Source: Roseateles oligotrophus (GTDB lineage Bacteria > Pseudomonadota > Gammaproteobacteria > Burkholderiales > Burkholderiaceae_C). From it: a stretch of DNA of 64,000 nt. The notes under the pieces are model-generated. The model searched no databases. It saw only the letters and a program-made list of their open reading frames with translations, and had not been told where the DNA came from. Where the stretch lies: NCBI RefSeq assembly GCF_014204525.1, contig NZ_JACHLP010000001.1, forward strand, positions 496,001 through 560,000, in the 5' to 3' direction. Positions 27,984-36,251 of the stretch are shown piece after piece. Both the position numbers and the translations under genes were made by a program. The first letter of the stretch is position 1. Each line of letters opens with the position of its first letter.

Positions 27984-29560
27984 GCCTCACGACACCAACC
28001 GAACACCTGCAGAAAAACACCGCCGCGAGCATCTCGCTGCACGAGTTGCTGCTGCTGGCCAGCGTCTTCGTGGTGGCGGCCTGCGGCCTGGTCTATGAGC
28101 TGGCCGCCGGTGCCCTGGCCAGTTATCTGCTCGGCGACTCCATCCTGCAGTTCTCCACCATCATCGGCAGCTATCTCTTCGCCATGGGTCTGGGCTCCTG
28201 GCTGAGCCGCTATCTGGAACGGCAGCTGATCGCGCAATTCCTCAAGATCGAGCTGCTGGTCGGCCTGATAGGCGGCCTGATGCCGGCCGCCCTGTTCGCC
28301 GCCCACAGCCTCTTGCCGCCCGGCCAGCAAACCACCTTCCGGGTCCTGCTCTATGCCCTGGTGCTGCTGGTGGGCGCCCTGGTGGGCCTGGAGATTCCCC
28401 TGGTCATGCGCATACTGAAGAAGTACTTCAAGCAGCGCTATGCCTTGCGCGACCTGGTCTCCCAGGTGCTGACCTTTGACTACCTCGGCGCCCTGGTCGT
28501 GGCCCTGGCCTTCCCCCTGCTGCTGGTGCCGCATCTGGGCCTGGTGCGCACCGGCCTGTTCTTCGGCCTGCTGAACGCCTTCGTGGCTGTGTGGGCGCTC
28601 TACCTCTTCCGCCACGAGCTGCGCGCCCTCAAAAGCCATGCGCTGGCCTGCGGGCTGACCATCGCCACCCTGTCCCTGGCCATGTTTTACGCCGATCATC
28701 TGAGCACCTGGGCCGAGGACCGCTTCTACGGCGAGCACATCGTCGTGCGCGAAAGCAGCGACTACCAGCGCGTCGTCGTCACCGCGGGCAATGCCGGCGT
28801 GCGCCTGTTCCTGAACGGCAATCTGCAGTTCCACTCCAGGGACGAATACCGTTATCACGAGGCCCTGGTCCACCCCGCCATGGCCGGCCACGGCGCGCCC
28901 AAAAAGGTGCTGGTGCTGGGCGGCGGCGACGGCATGGCGGTGCGTGAAGTGCTGCGTTATGCCAGCGTGGAAAGCGTCACCCTGGTCGAGCTGGACCCGC
29001 ATATGACGCGGCTGTTCGCCACCCTGCCCCTGCTGCGCCGGCTCAACCAGGACGCCTTGCTCAGCCCCAGACTCAAGATCGTCAACGCCGATGCCTTTGG
29101 CTGGCTGGAGCAAAGCAAGGAGGTCTTTGACGTCATCGTCATCGACTTCCCCGACCCCAGCAATTTCGCACTCGGCAAGCTCTACACCAGCAGCTTCTAC
29201 CAGTTGGTGGATCAGCATCTGAGCGCTGGCGGCTATGCCGTCGTGCAGACCACCTCGCCCCTGATCGCGCGGCGCAGCTTCTGGACCGTGGTCACCACGG
29301 TGGAGGCCGTGGGCCTCAGTACCACGCCCTATCACGCCCATGTGCCCAGCTTCGGTGAGTGGGGCTTTGTGCTGGCCTCGCGCCGGCCTTGGGCGCCGCC
29401 GCGCAGCCTGCCGGCAGGCCTGCGCTTTTTGACCCTGGACGGCATCCCCGCCCTGCTCAACTTCCCGCCCGATATGGCGCGCCTGCCCACCGAGGTCAAC
29501 CGCCTCTCCAACCAGGCCTTGGTGCATGAGTTCGAGACCGAGTGGGGCAAGGTGCATTGA
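27980..29560 (+). CDS. Membrane-anchored polyamine aminopropyltransferase (spermidine synthase-like)
   Basis: This 526-residue protein has an N-terminal membrane domain with about seven hydrophobic helices (about 15-220; e.g. LLLLASVFVVAACGLVYELAAGALASYLLGDS) fused to a cytoplasmic SpeE-type domain. The catalytic part includes EYRYHEALVHPAM, VLVLGGGDGMAVREVLRY, LVELDPHMTRLF and VIDFPDPSNFALGKLYT, the decarboxylated-SAM and polyamine-binding blocks. It transfers an aminopropyl group to an amine acceptor, not necessarily putrescine. The membrane fusion and neighbours suggest a membrane-associated product. The dcSAM source could be the speD 2 kb downstream. Confidence 0.88.
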   Translation: MSLTTPTEHLQKNTAASISLHELLLLASVFVVAACGLVYELAAGALASYLLGDSILQFSTIIGSYLFAMGLGSWLSRYLERQLIAQFLKIELLVGLIGGLMPAALFAAHSLLPPGQQTTFRVLLYALVLLVGALVGLEIPLVMRILKKYFKQRYALRDLVSQVLTFDYLGALVVALAFPLLLVPHLGLVRTGLFFGLLNAFVAVWALYLFRHELRALKSHALACGLTIATLSLAMFYADHLSTWAEDRFYGEHIVVRESSDYQRVVVTAGNAGVRLFLNGNLQFHSRDEYRYHEALVHPAMAGHGAPKKVLVLGGGDGMAVREVLRYASVESVTLVELDPHMTRLFATLPLLRRLNQDALLSPRLKIVNADAFGWLEQSKEVFDVIVIDFPDPSNFALGKLYTSSFYQLVDQHLSAGGYAVVQTTSPLIARRSFWTVVTTVEAVGLSTTPYHAHVPSFGEWGFVLASRRPWAPPRSLPAGLRFLTLDGIPALLNFPPDMARLPTEVNRLSNQALVHEFETEWGKVH

Positions 29561-29616
29561 AATAAATAAAGAGTCAACCACAGAGTCACAGAGCCACAGA
29601 GAAATGCGGGATCGAC

Positions 29617-31209
29617 TTGAAAAGACGTGAGCTACTCAGCCTCGCGGCAGCGACCACGCTGCTGGGTGCCTGCGATGCGGCGAGACCTGAATTGCAAGGT
29701 GGCTGGGTCGGCGCCAGCGATGAGCGCGGCCACCGCCTGCGCCAGCCCCTGCCCCTGCCCCAGGGCCTGGCCGGCGGTACGCCCAAGCGCTGCCACACCC
29801 TCATCATCGGCGCCGGGGTGTCGGGTCTTGCCTGCGCGCGCACGCTCAAGCGCTCAGGTCTGGACGACTTCGCCCTGCTGGAGCTGGAAGACCAGGCCGG
29901 TGGCAATAGCCGCGGGCACCAGATGGCAGGCATGGCCTGCCCGCTGGGAGCCCACTACCTGCCCCTGCCGGGCAAGGACTCGCCCGAGGTCTATCGTCTG
30001 CTGGAAGATCTGGGCCTGGTGAGGCAAGAGCTGGGCCGGGCGGTGTTTGATGAGCGCCATCTCTGCCACAGCCCGCAAGAGCGCCTGTTCTTCGAGGGCC
30101 AGTGGCATGAAGGCCTGCTGCCCCCGGCACTCAAACCCGAGACCCGCAAGCAATACCTGGGCTTTGCCGCAGCCGTCAGGCGGGCGCAAAAAGAGCTGGG
30201 CTTTGCCATGCCCACACACCGAGCGCCCTGGACGGCGGGCCACCAGGCCCTGGACGCCCAGACCTTCGCCAACTGGCTGGAGCACCAGGGTCTGAACGAC
30301 AGCCAGCTGCGCTGGTATCTGGACTATTGCTGCCGCGACGACTTTGGCGCCCCGGCAGGCGAGGTCTCCGCCTGGGCCGGCCTGCACTACTTCGCCAGCC
30401 GGCACGGCTTCCACCCGCCGGGGGACGAGACCCAGGAACGCGAAGCCGTGCTGACCTGGCCGCAAGGCAATGCCTTTCTGACCCAGCAGATGGCGGCCGA
30501 GCTCGGCCCGCATCTGCACTGCGGCCGCAGCGTCCTGAAGATCGAGGGCGGCAGCGGCAAGCAAGGCTTTGAGGTCTGGGCCTGGAACGAGGCGCAGCAA
30601 GAAGCCGAGCGCTGGCAAGCCCGCCAACTGGTGCTGGCCACGCCCCTCTTCATCGCGCAAAAACTGCTGGGGCGAGGCGTGTCAGCAGCCCTGGACGATG
30701 CCGCCAAGCTGATGAGTTATGCACCTTGGCTGGTGGCCAATCTGCAAACCCGCGGGCCGCTGATGCAACGCGTGGGCGCCGCACCCAGCTGGGACAATGT
30801 GGTCTACGGCAGCGCCGCCCTGGGCTATGTGGACGCCACACACCAGAGCCTGCGGCCCGACCAAGGCGCCACCGTGCTGACGGCCTACTGGGCCTTGCCC
30901 GCAAGCCAGCGCGCCTCTTTGCTGAAGGACAGCTGGCAGCAATGGAGCACGCGTGTTCTGCAGGAACTCGCCACCGTCCACCCGGACCTGGGCGAGCAAT
31001 TGCAAGCCGTGGCCCTGATGCGCTGGGGCCATGCCATGAGCATCCCGCGCCCCGGCGTGCGCGGCGCACCCGCCTTGCGGGCCTTGGCCAACTCGCAGAC
31101 CGGCCGACCAGACCTGCACTTCGCGCATGCGGATCTGTCCGCCTATTCGGTGTTTGAAGAGGCTTACACGCACGGGGCCAAGCTGGCAGGCCGTTTGCGA
31201 CGGGGCTGA
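29617..31209 (+). CDS. FAD-dependent amine-oxidase-like oxidoreductase, predicted lipoprotein or exported
   Basis: This 530-residue protein starts at TTG 29617 (MKRRELLSLAAATTLLGACDAA), giving a signal with a lipobox-like LLGAC and an RR pair that could be a Tat signal. The FAD-binding motif is TLIIGAGVSGLACARTLKRSG, followed by GGNSRGHQMAGMACPLGAHYLPLP, as in flavin amine oxidases and protoporphyrinogen-oxidase relatives; C-terminal HADLSAYSVFEEAYTHG resembles the final FAD motif. The substrate is unknown; a polyamine or modified amine is plausible given the preceding aminopropyltransferase. A Tat route would let it fold with FAD before export. Confidence 0.8.
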   Translation: MKRRELLSLAAATTLLGACDAARPELQGGWVGASDERGHRLRQPLPLPQGLAGGTPKRCHTLIIGAGVSGLACARTLKRSGLDDFALLELEDQAGGNSRGHQMAGMACPLGAHYLPLPGKDSPEVYRLLEDLGLVRQELGRAVFDERHLCHSPQERLFFEGQWHEGLLPPALKPETRKQYLGFAAAVRRAQKELGFAMPTHRAPWTAGHQALDAQTFANWLEHQGLNDSQLRWYLDYCCRDDFGAPAGEVSAWAGLHYFASRHGFHPPGDETQEREAVLTWPQGNAFLTQQMAAELGPHLHCGRSVLKIEGGSGKQGFEVWAWNEAQQEAERWQARQLVLATPLFIAQKLLGRGVSAALDDAAKLMSYAPWLVANLQTRGPLMQRVGAAPSWDNVVYGSAALGYVDATHQSLRPDQGATVLTAYWALPASQRASLLKDSWQQWSTRVLQELATVHPDLGEQLQAVALMRWGHAMSIPRPGVRGAPALRALANSQTGRPDLHFAHADLSAYSVFEEAYTHGAKLAGRLRRG

Positions 31210-31235
31210 GGCAGGCCGCTTGCATTTGGAGGTAA

Positions 31236-31355
31236 CTTTTACCCTCACCCGACTGCGGGCTCTGCACAACAGACGAGAACACCATCGGCGAAGGCTCTAA
31301 CGCACTGAAGCTGAAGATCAGCCAAATCAATATCGGCGCGCACTACAGCTTCTGA
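31236..31355 (+). pseudogene. 3' remnant of an outer-membrane beta-barrel protein gene
   Basis: An open stretch with no start codon ends in ENTIGEGSNALKLKISQ then INIGAHYSF and a stop at 31353-31355. Alternating hydrophobic residues and the last eight residues (N-x-G-x-x-Y-x-F) match the BAM beta-signal closely. A rho-independent terminator follows 70 bases later. The rest of the gene is missing; FAD-oxidoreductase DNA lies directly upstream. A chance ORF cannot be excluded, but the beta-signal plus terminator argues for a deleted gene. Confidence 0.5.
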
Positions 31356-31425
31356 CACAGCGCCAAGCTGAGTTAAAACCGCGCAGGAGCTGAGCGGGCT
31401 CACAGCAGGGTCCGCGGGCCCGATC

Positions 31426-31458
31426 AAAGGGGAAGGTGTTGAACACATCCCCCTTTTT
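31426..31458 (+). terminator. Rho-independent terminator downstream of the beta-barrel remnant
   Basis: AAAGGGG (31426-31432) pairs with CCCCTTT (31450-31456); inside, GTGT and ACAC pair around TGA. A T-run (31454-31458) follows. The remaining bases to the speD stop at 31587 hold nothing I recognise. Confidence 0.7.
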
Positions 31459-31586
31459 GCTTGATAAGCCCGCTTGGGAGCACCCTGTGGACTTCGATCG
31501 ATGCGGCGGCCCAGCGCGTTATCTGCTGGGAGATTCTTCCAACGACGTGCTGGCGGGGCCGGCCAAAACCAAGGCCCGGCCCAGCC

Positions 31587-31973
31587 TCAAACCGCCGTCT
31601 CGCCGCCGCGCATGAGGCGCTGACGCAGGGCCTGGCTAGGCGCGAAGGCCGCGATCAAGCACTCCAACAAGGCCTCGGCCTTGGCGCTATTGTCCTGGCC
31701 CAGATTGCAGACATAGACGTCCAGCGTCACGCCGCCCAGCTCGGGCCAGGTGTGCACGGCCAGATGCGATTCGGCCAGCAGGACGACGCCGGTGATACCG
31801 CTCTGGCTCTCGCTCGGCGCCGGCGTGAATCGGTGGAAGAGCTCACCGACGGGGCTCAAGCCCGCGCGCTCCACCGCCGCCAGGCACAGCCCGCGCAAGG
31901 CCTCGGGCGACAGCAGCAAGGGGCTGCGCGCCGCGCAGCCCCGCAGATCGGCGGTGAGATGCAGGCCTTGCAC
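31587..31973 (-). CDS. speD: S-adenosylmethionine decarboxylase proenzyme
   Basis: This 128-residue class-1B SpeD supplies decarboxylated SAM for aminopropyl transfer. The self-cleavage site is LLAESHLAVHTWPE: Ser69 becomes the pyruvoyl group, with His74 nearby, and Cys89 in DVYVCNLG is the third catalytic residue. It is convergent with the membrane aminopropyltransferase block and follows moaD on the minus strand (17-base gap). No speE proper or speA/speC is in the window. Confidence 0.92.
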   Translation of the reverse strand: MQGLHLTADLRGCAARSPLLLSPEALRGLCLAAVERAGLSPVGELFHRFTPAPSESQSGITGVVLLAESHLAVHTWPELGGVTLDVYVCNLGQDNSAKAEALLECLIAAFAPSQALRQRLMRGGETAV

Positions 31974-31990
31974 GCGAAAGCTGCTTGAGC

Positions 31991-32248
31991 TCAGCCGCCC
32001 GTCACGGGCGGGAAGAAGGCCAGCTCGGCATCGGCCGAGATCATGGTTTCTTCATTGCACAAGCTCTGATTGAGCGCGCAGCGCAGGGCACGTGTGCGCG
32101 CCAGGGCCTGGCCGTGGGCCTCGGAGCGCTGCAGCAGCAGATCACGCACCTGGCCGACGGTCTGGGCCATCTCAAGCACCAGGCTTTCGCCCGCGCCCAG
32201 TTGTTCGCGCAGAGAGGCGAAATAGCGCAGCTGGATTTGGATACTCAT
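31991..32248 (-). CDS. moaD: Molybdopterin synthase sulfur carrier subunit
   Basis: This 85-residue ubiquitin-like protein ends in PPVTGG, the C-terminal di-glycine that MoeB adenylates and thiolates. The N-terminal part IQIQLRYFASLREQLGAGES is typical of MoaD. Its ATG shares bases with the moeA stop (TGATG). It partners MoaE encoded at 22283-22783. Confidence 0.92.
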   Translation of the reverse strand: MSIQIQLRYFASLREQLGAGESLVLEMAQTVGQVRDLLLQRSEAHGQALARTRALRCALNQSLCNEETMISADAELAFFPPVTGG

Positions 32249-33495
32249 CAGGACAGCAACTCGCTGAAAGGAATGAAGCGCACGGTCTCGCCGCGGCTGA
32301 AGCTGTGGCCGGCCGGGTTGTCCAGCAGTCCATCGGCCCAGACGGCCGAGCTGAGCACGCCCGAGCTTTGGTTGGCGAACAAGTCCAGGCCGCCCTGCTC
32401 GTTCAGGCGCACGCGCAGGAATTCGCGCCGGCGGTCGGCCCGCGGCCAGTCGAAATCGGCCCGCAACCGATAGCCACGTGGCGCCAGTTGATTCGCTCCC
32501 TGCAGGCGCAGAATCACCGGCCGCACCAGCAGCATGAAAGTCACCAGGCTGGAGACCGGATTGCCCGGCAGGCCGATGAACCAGGCCTTCTCGCCGGCAG
32601 CCGGGCGGCGCACTTCGCCGAAAGCCAGGGGCTTGCCGGGCTTGATGGCGATCTGCCAGAGGTCCAGCCGCCCCTCGGCCTGCACGGCGGGGCGCAGATG
32701 GTCTTCCTCGCCGACCGAGACACCGCCCGAGGTGATGATGAGATCGGCCCGGGCCGCCGCATCGCGCAGAGCGGCGCGGGTGGCGTCCAGACGGTCGGGG
32801 ACGATGCCCAGATCCACCACCTCGCAGCCCAGGCCTTGCAGCAGGGCACGCAAGGTGTAGCGGTTGGAGTTGTAGATGGCACCGGGTTTGAGCGGTTCGC
32901 CGGGCATCACCAGCTCATCGCCGGTGGAGAACAAGGCCACGCGGGGCCGAGTGCTAACGGTCAAATGCGCTGCACCCACGGTGGCGGCCAAGCCCAGGGC
33001 CGCAGCATCCAGGCGAGTACCGGCGGGCAGGACGACGGCGCCCTGGGCCACATCCTCGCCGCGGCGGCGTATCCATTGCCCGGCCTGCGGCGCCGCGTTG
33101 ACGCGCACCTGGCCCAGGCCCTGCTCCGCGGGCAGGGCCTCGCATTGCTCCTGCATCACGACGACATCGGCGCCCGGCGGGATCTGCGCGCCGGTGAAGA
33201 TGCGCGCGGCCGTGCCCGGCATCAACGGATGGCCGACCGTGCCGGCGGGCACCCGCTGCGACACCGGCAAGACCGTGCAGTCCACGCTCACATCGGCGGC
33301 GCGCAAGGCATAGCCGTCCATGCTGCTGTTGTCGGCCGGTGGCACGTCCAGCAGAGAGCGCACCTCGTCAGCCAACACCCGGCCCAGGGCCTCCTGCGTG
33401 GGCAGGGTTTGCGTCTGCGCCAAGGGCTGGACGGCCTCCAGCAGCCGGCCCAAGGCCTCATCCAGACTCTGCATGGGTGAGCGTGCTTCAGACAT
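32248..33495 (-). CDS. moeA: Molybdopterin molybdenumtransferase, copy 1
   Basis: This 415-residue protein inserts molybdate into adenylated molybdopterin. Signals: VPPADNSSMDGYALRAADV, GTAARIFTGAQIPPGADVVVMQEQ, RPRVALFSTGDELV, YNSNRYTLRALL, SGGVSVGEEDHLRPA, GLPGNPVSSLVTF. ATG 33495 (MSEARSP) is preferred over an in-frame TTG at 33507. It overlaps the thrC end by 8 bases. A second, divergent moeA lies at 59371-60687. Confidence 0.93.
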   Translation of the reverse strand: MSEARSPMQSLDEALGRLLEAVQPLAQTQTLPTQEALGRVLADEVRSLLDVPPADNSSMDGYALRAADVSVDCTVLPVSQRVPAGTVGHPLMPGTAARIFTGAQIPPGADVVVMQEQCEALPAEQGLGQVRVNAAPQAGQWIRRRGEDVAQGAVVLPAGTRLDAAALGLAATVGAAHLTVSTRPRVALFSTGDELVMPGEPLKPGAIYNSNRYTLRALLQGLGCEVVDLGIVPDRLDATRAALRDAAARADLIITSGGVSVGEEDHLRPAVQAEGRLDLWQIAIKPGKPLAFGEVRRPAAGEKAWFIGLPGNPVSSLVTFMLLVRPVILRLQGANQLAPRGYRLRADFDWPRADRRREFLRVRLNEQGGLDLFANQSSGVLSSAVWADGLLDNPAGHSFSRGETVRFIPFSELLS

Positions 33496-34894
33496 GGGCT
33501 TGCACAAAAGCCTTCACGGCGGCCACGTCCACGGGCATCACGGTCACGCGCTTGGGCAAGGCCTCGATGGCCTCCAGGCCCGCAGGGCGAGCGGGCTCGA
33601 CGCCAATCGCCTCCACGATGGTGGCCGCGAACTTGGCCGGCAAAGCCGTCTCCAACACCAACATGGGCAGGCCGGGCTGCAGGTTTTGCAAGGCCACCTT
33701 CAGGCCGTCGGCGGTGTGGGTGTCGATGATGAGGCCGTAGTCCTTGTAGGCCTGGCGAATCGTGGCCAGGCGGTCGGCATGGCGGCTGGAACCCGAGACA
33801 AAGCCATAGCCCTGGATCGCCGCAAACTGCTCGGCGTTCAGCTGGAAACGACCCTGCTCGGCCAGGCCCGCGCCAAACATCTGCTTGACCCGGGCGCCGT
33901 CGCGGCCCAGCAGATCGAAGACAAAGCGCTCGAAATTGCTGGCCTTGGAGATGTCCATCGAGGGGCTGGAGGTCTCGTGCGTTTCGGCACTGCCACGCAC
34001 GCGGTAAACGCCGCTGCGGAAGAACTCGTCCAGCACATCGTTCTCGTTGGTGGCCACCACCAGCTGGGCGACGGGCAGGCCCATCATGCGGGCCACATGG
34101 CCGGCGCAGACATTGCCGAAATTGCCCGAGGGCACGGTGAAGCTGACCTGCTCTTCATTCGAGCGCGTGGCCTGGAAGTAACCCGCAAAATAGTAGACCA
34201 CCTGGGCCAGCAGACGGGCCCAGTTGATGGAGTTGACCGTGCCAATCTTGTATTGCCGCTTGAACTCGAGGTCATTGCTGACGGCCTTGACGATGTCCTG
34301 GCAGTCGTCGAACACGCCCTCGATGGCGATATTGTGGATATTCGCGTCCTGCAGGCTGAACATCTGCGCCTGCTGGAAGGGGCTCATGCGGCCGTGCGGG
34401 CTGAGCATGAAGACGCTCACGCCGGCCTTGCCGCGCATGGCGTATTCGGCCGCGCTGCCGGTGTCGCCCGAGGTGGCGCCCAGGATGTTGAGGGTCTCGC
34501 CGCGCCGGCCCAGCTCGTATTCGAAGAGCTGGCCCAGCAGCTGCATGGCCATGTCCTTGAAGGCCAGGGTCGGGCCGTTGGAGAGGGCTTGCAGGTAGAG
34601 ATCGCTACCGAGCGATTTAAGCGGCGTGATCGCGGGCGTGCCGAAGACCTCGGCCGTGTAAGTGCGGCGGGTGATGGCGCGCAGGTCCTCGGCCGGGATG
34701 TCGTCGATGTACAGCGACAGGATCTCGAAGGCCAGATCGGCGTAGGCCACGCCGCGCCAGCGAATCAGGGTGGCGTCGTCGATCTTGGGATAGCTGACCG
34801 GGAGGTAGAGGCCGCCGTCCGGCGCTAAACCTTCCAGCAGAATTTCGCAGAAGCGTCTCTCGGTCTGGTCGCCGCGGGTGCTGATGTACTTCAT
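33488..34894 (-). CDS. thrC: Threonine synthase
   Basis: This 468-residue PLP enzyme converts phosphohomoserine to threonine. The PLP lysine is in LAFKDMAMQLLGQLFEY; the phosphate-binding loop region is ATSGDTGSAAEYAMRGKAGV, and SGNFGNVCAGHVARMMGLP is characteristic. The N-terminus MKYISTRGD matches the long bacterial type. The start overlaps the hom stop by 4 bases, forming a hom-thrC-moeA-moaD-speD transcription unit. Confidence 0.96.
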   Translation of the reverse strand: MKYISTRGDQTERRFCEILLEGLAPDGGLYLPVSYPKIDDATLIRWRGVAYADLAFEILSLYIDDIPAEDLRAITRRTYTAEVFGTPAITPLKSLGSDLYLQALSNGPTLAFKDMAMQLLGQLFEYELGRRGETLNILGATSGDTGSAAEYAMRGKAGVSVFMLSPHGRMSPFQQAQMFSLQDANIHNIAIEGVFDDCQDIVKAVSNDLEFKRQYKIGTVNSINWARLLAQVVYYFAGYFQATRSNEEQVSFTVPSGNFGNVCAGHVARMMGLPVAQLVVATNENDVLDEFFRSGVYRVRGSAETHETSSPSMDISKASNFERFVFDLLGRDGARVKQMFGAGLAEQGRFQLNAEQFAAIQGYGFVSGSSRHADRLATIRQAYKDYGLIIDTHTADGLKVALQNLQPGLPMLVLETALPAKFAATIVEAIGVEPARPAGLEAIEALPKRVTVMPVDVAAVKAFVQAHV

Positions 34895-36201
34895 GCTAGG
34901 TCTTCCTTGCGGATGCGCACGATGGGCGCCAGCACGGTGGGCAGGCCTTGCATCTGGGCCAGGGCCTTGTTCATGCGGCCTTCCACGGTTTCATGGGTCA
35001 GGATGATGAGGTCGGTCTGCTTCTCGCCATCGGCGGACTCGCGCTGCAGCATGCCGTCAATCGAAATATCGTGCTCGGCCAGGATGGTGGTGATGCGCGA
35101 GAGCACGCCCGCCTCGTCCGCCACCCGCATGCGCAGGTAGTAGCCCGAAATCACGTCTTCCATCGGCAGGATGGGGGTATTGCTGATCGCATCGGGCTGG
35201 AAGGCCAGGTGCGGCACACGGTGGTCGGGGTCGGCCGTGGCCAGGCGGGTGATGTCCACCAGATCGGCCACCACGGCCGAGGCGGTGGGCTCGGCGCCCG
35301 CACCCTTGCCGTAGTAAAGCGTGGTGCCCACGGCATCGCCCTGTACCAGCACGGCGTTCATGGCGCCCTCCACATTGGCGATCAGGCGGTTGGCGGGCAC
35401 CAGGGTCGGGTGCACACGCAGCTCGATGCCATTCTCACGCCGGCGGGTGTGGCCCAGCAGCTTGATGCGATAACCCAGTTGTTCGGCGTACCTGATGTCG
35501 GCCGCCTGCAGCTGGGTGATGCCTTCCACATAGGCCTTGTCGAACTGCACCGGCACGCCGAAGGCGATGGCGCTCATCAGGGTCAGCTTGTGGGCGGCGT
35601 CCACGCCTTCGATGTCAAAGGTCGGGTCGGCCTCGGCATAGCCCAGGCGCTGGGCTTCCTTCAGCACCACGTCGAAGTCCAGGCCCTTGGCCTTCATCTC
35701 AGACAGGATGAAATTGGTCGTGCCGTTGATGATGCCGGCGATCCACTCGATGCGGTTGGCCGTCAGGCCCTCGCGCAAGGCCTTGATGATGGGGATGCCA
35801 CCGGCCACCGCCGCCTCGAAGGCCACCATCACGCCCTTGGCGCGTGCGGCTTCAAAAATCTCGGTGCCATGCACGGCCAGCAAGGCCTTGTTGGCCGTCA
35901 CCACATGCTTGCCCTGGGCGATGGCGGCCAGCACCAATTCACGAGCCAGGCCGCAGCCGCCAATGGTCTCGACGACGATATCGATCTCGGGGTTGTTGAT
36001 GATGGCATAGGGGTCGGCGGTCACGACAGCCGCATCGCCCACCACGGCCCTGGCCGCAGCCACATCGCGGCGGCACACCATGCTGACCTCGATACCACGG
36101 CCGGCACGGCCGCGGATCTCGGCCTGATTGCGCTGCAGCACATGGAAGGTGCCACTGCCCACGGTGCCTATGCCCAACAAGCCAACTTTGATCGCGTTCA
36201 T
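34891..36201 (-). CDS. hom: Homoserine dehydrogenase
   Basis: This 436-residue NAD(P)-dependent enzyme reduces aspartate semialdehyde to homoserine. The Rossmann motif is VGLLGIGTVGSGTF; catalytic region GGIPIIKALREGLTANRIEWIAGIINGTTNFIL; a C-terminal ACT domain (from about residue 355; DEAGVLSRITTILAEHDISIDGMLQ) implies threonine feedback. It is followed by thrC with a 4-base overlap. Confidence 0.96.
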   Translation of the reverse strand: MNAIKVGLLGIGTVGSGTFHVLQRNQAEIRGRAGRGIEVSMVCRRDVAAARAVVGDAAVVTADPYAIINNPEIDIVVETIGGCGLARELVLAAIAQGKHVVTANKALLAVHGTEIFEAARAKGVMVAFEAAVAGGIPIIKALREGLTANRIEWIAGIINGTTNFILSEMKAKGLDFDVVLKEAQRLGYAEADPTFDIEGVDAAHKLTLMSAIAFGVPVQFDKAYVEGITQLQAADIRYAEQLGYRIKLLGHTRRRENGIELRVHPTLVPANRLIANVEGAMNAVLVQGDAVGTTLYYGKGAGAEPTASAVVADLVDITRLATADPDHRVPHLAFQPDAISNTPILPMEDVISGYYLRMRVADEAGVLSRITTILAEHDISIDGMLQRESADGEKQTDLIILTHETVEGRMNKALAQMQGLPTVLAPIVRIRKEDLA

Positions 36202-36251
36202 GGGAATTCTTCTCTAAGGTTCAATTCAGGTGGAGGGGTCAGCCGGCCAAC

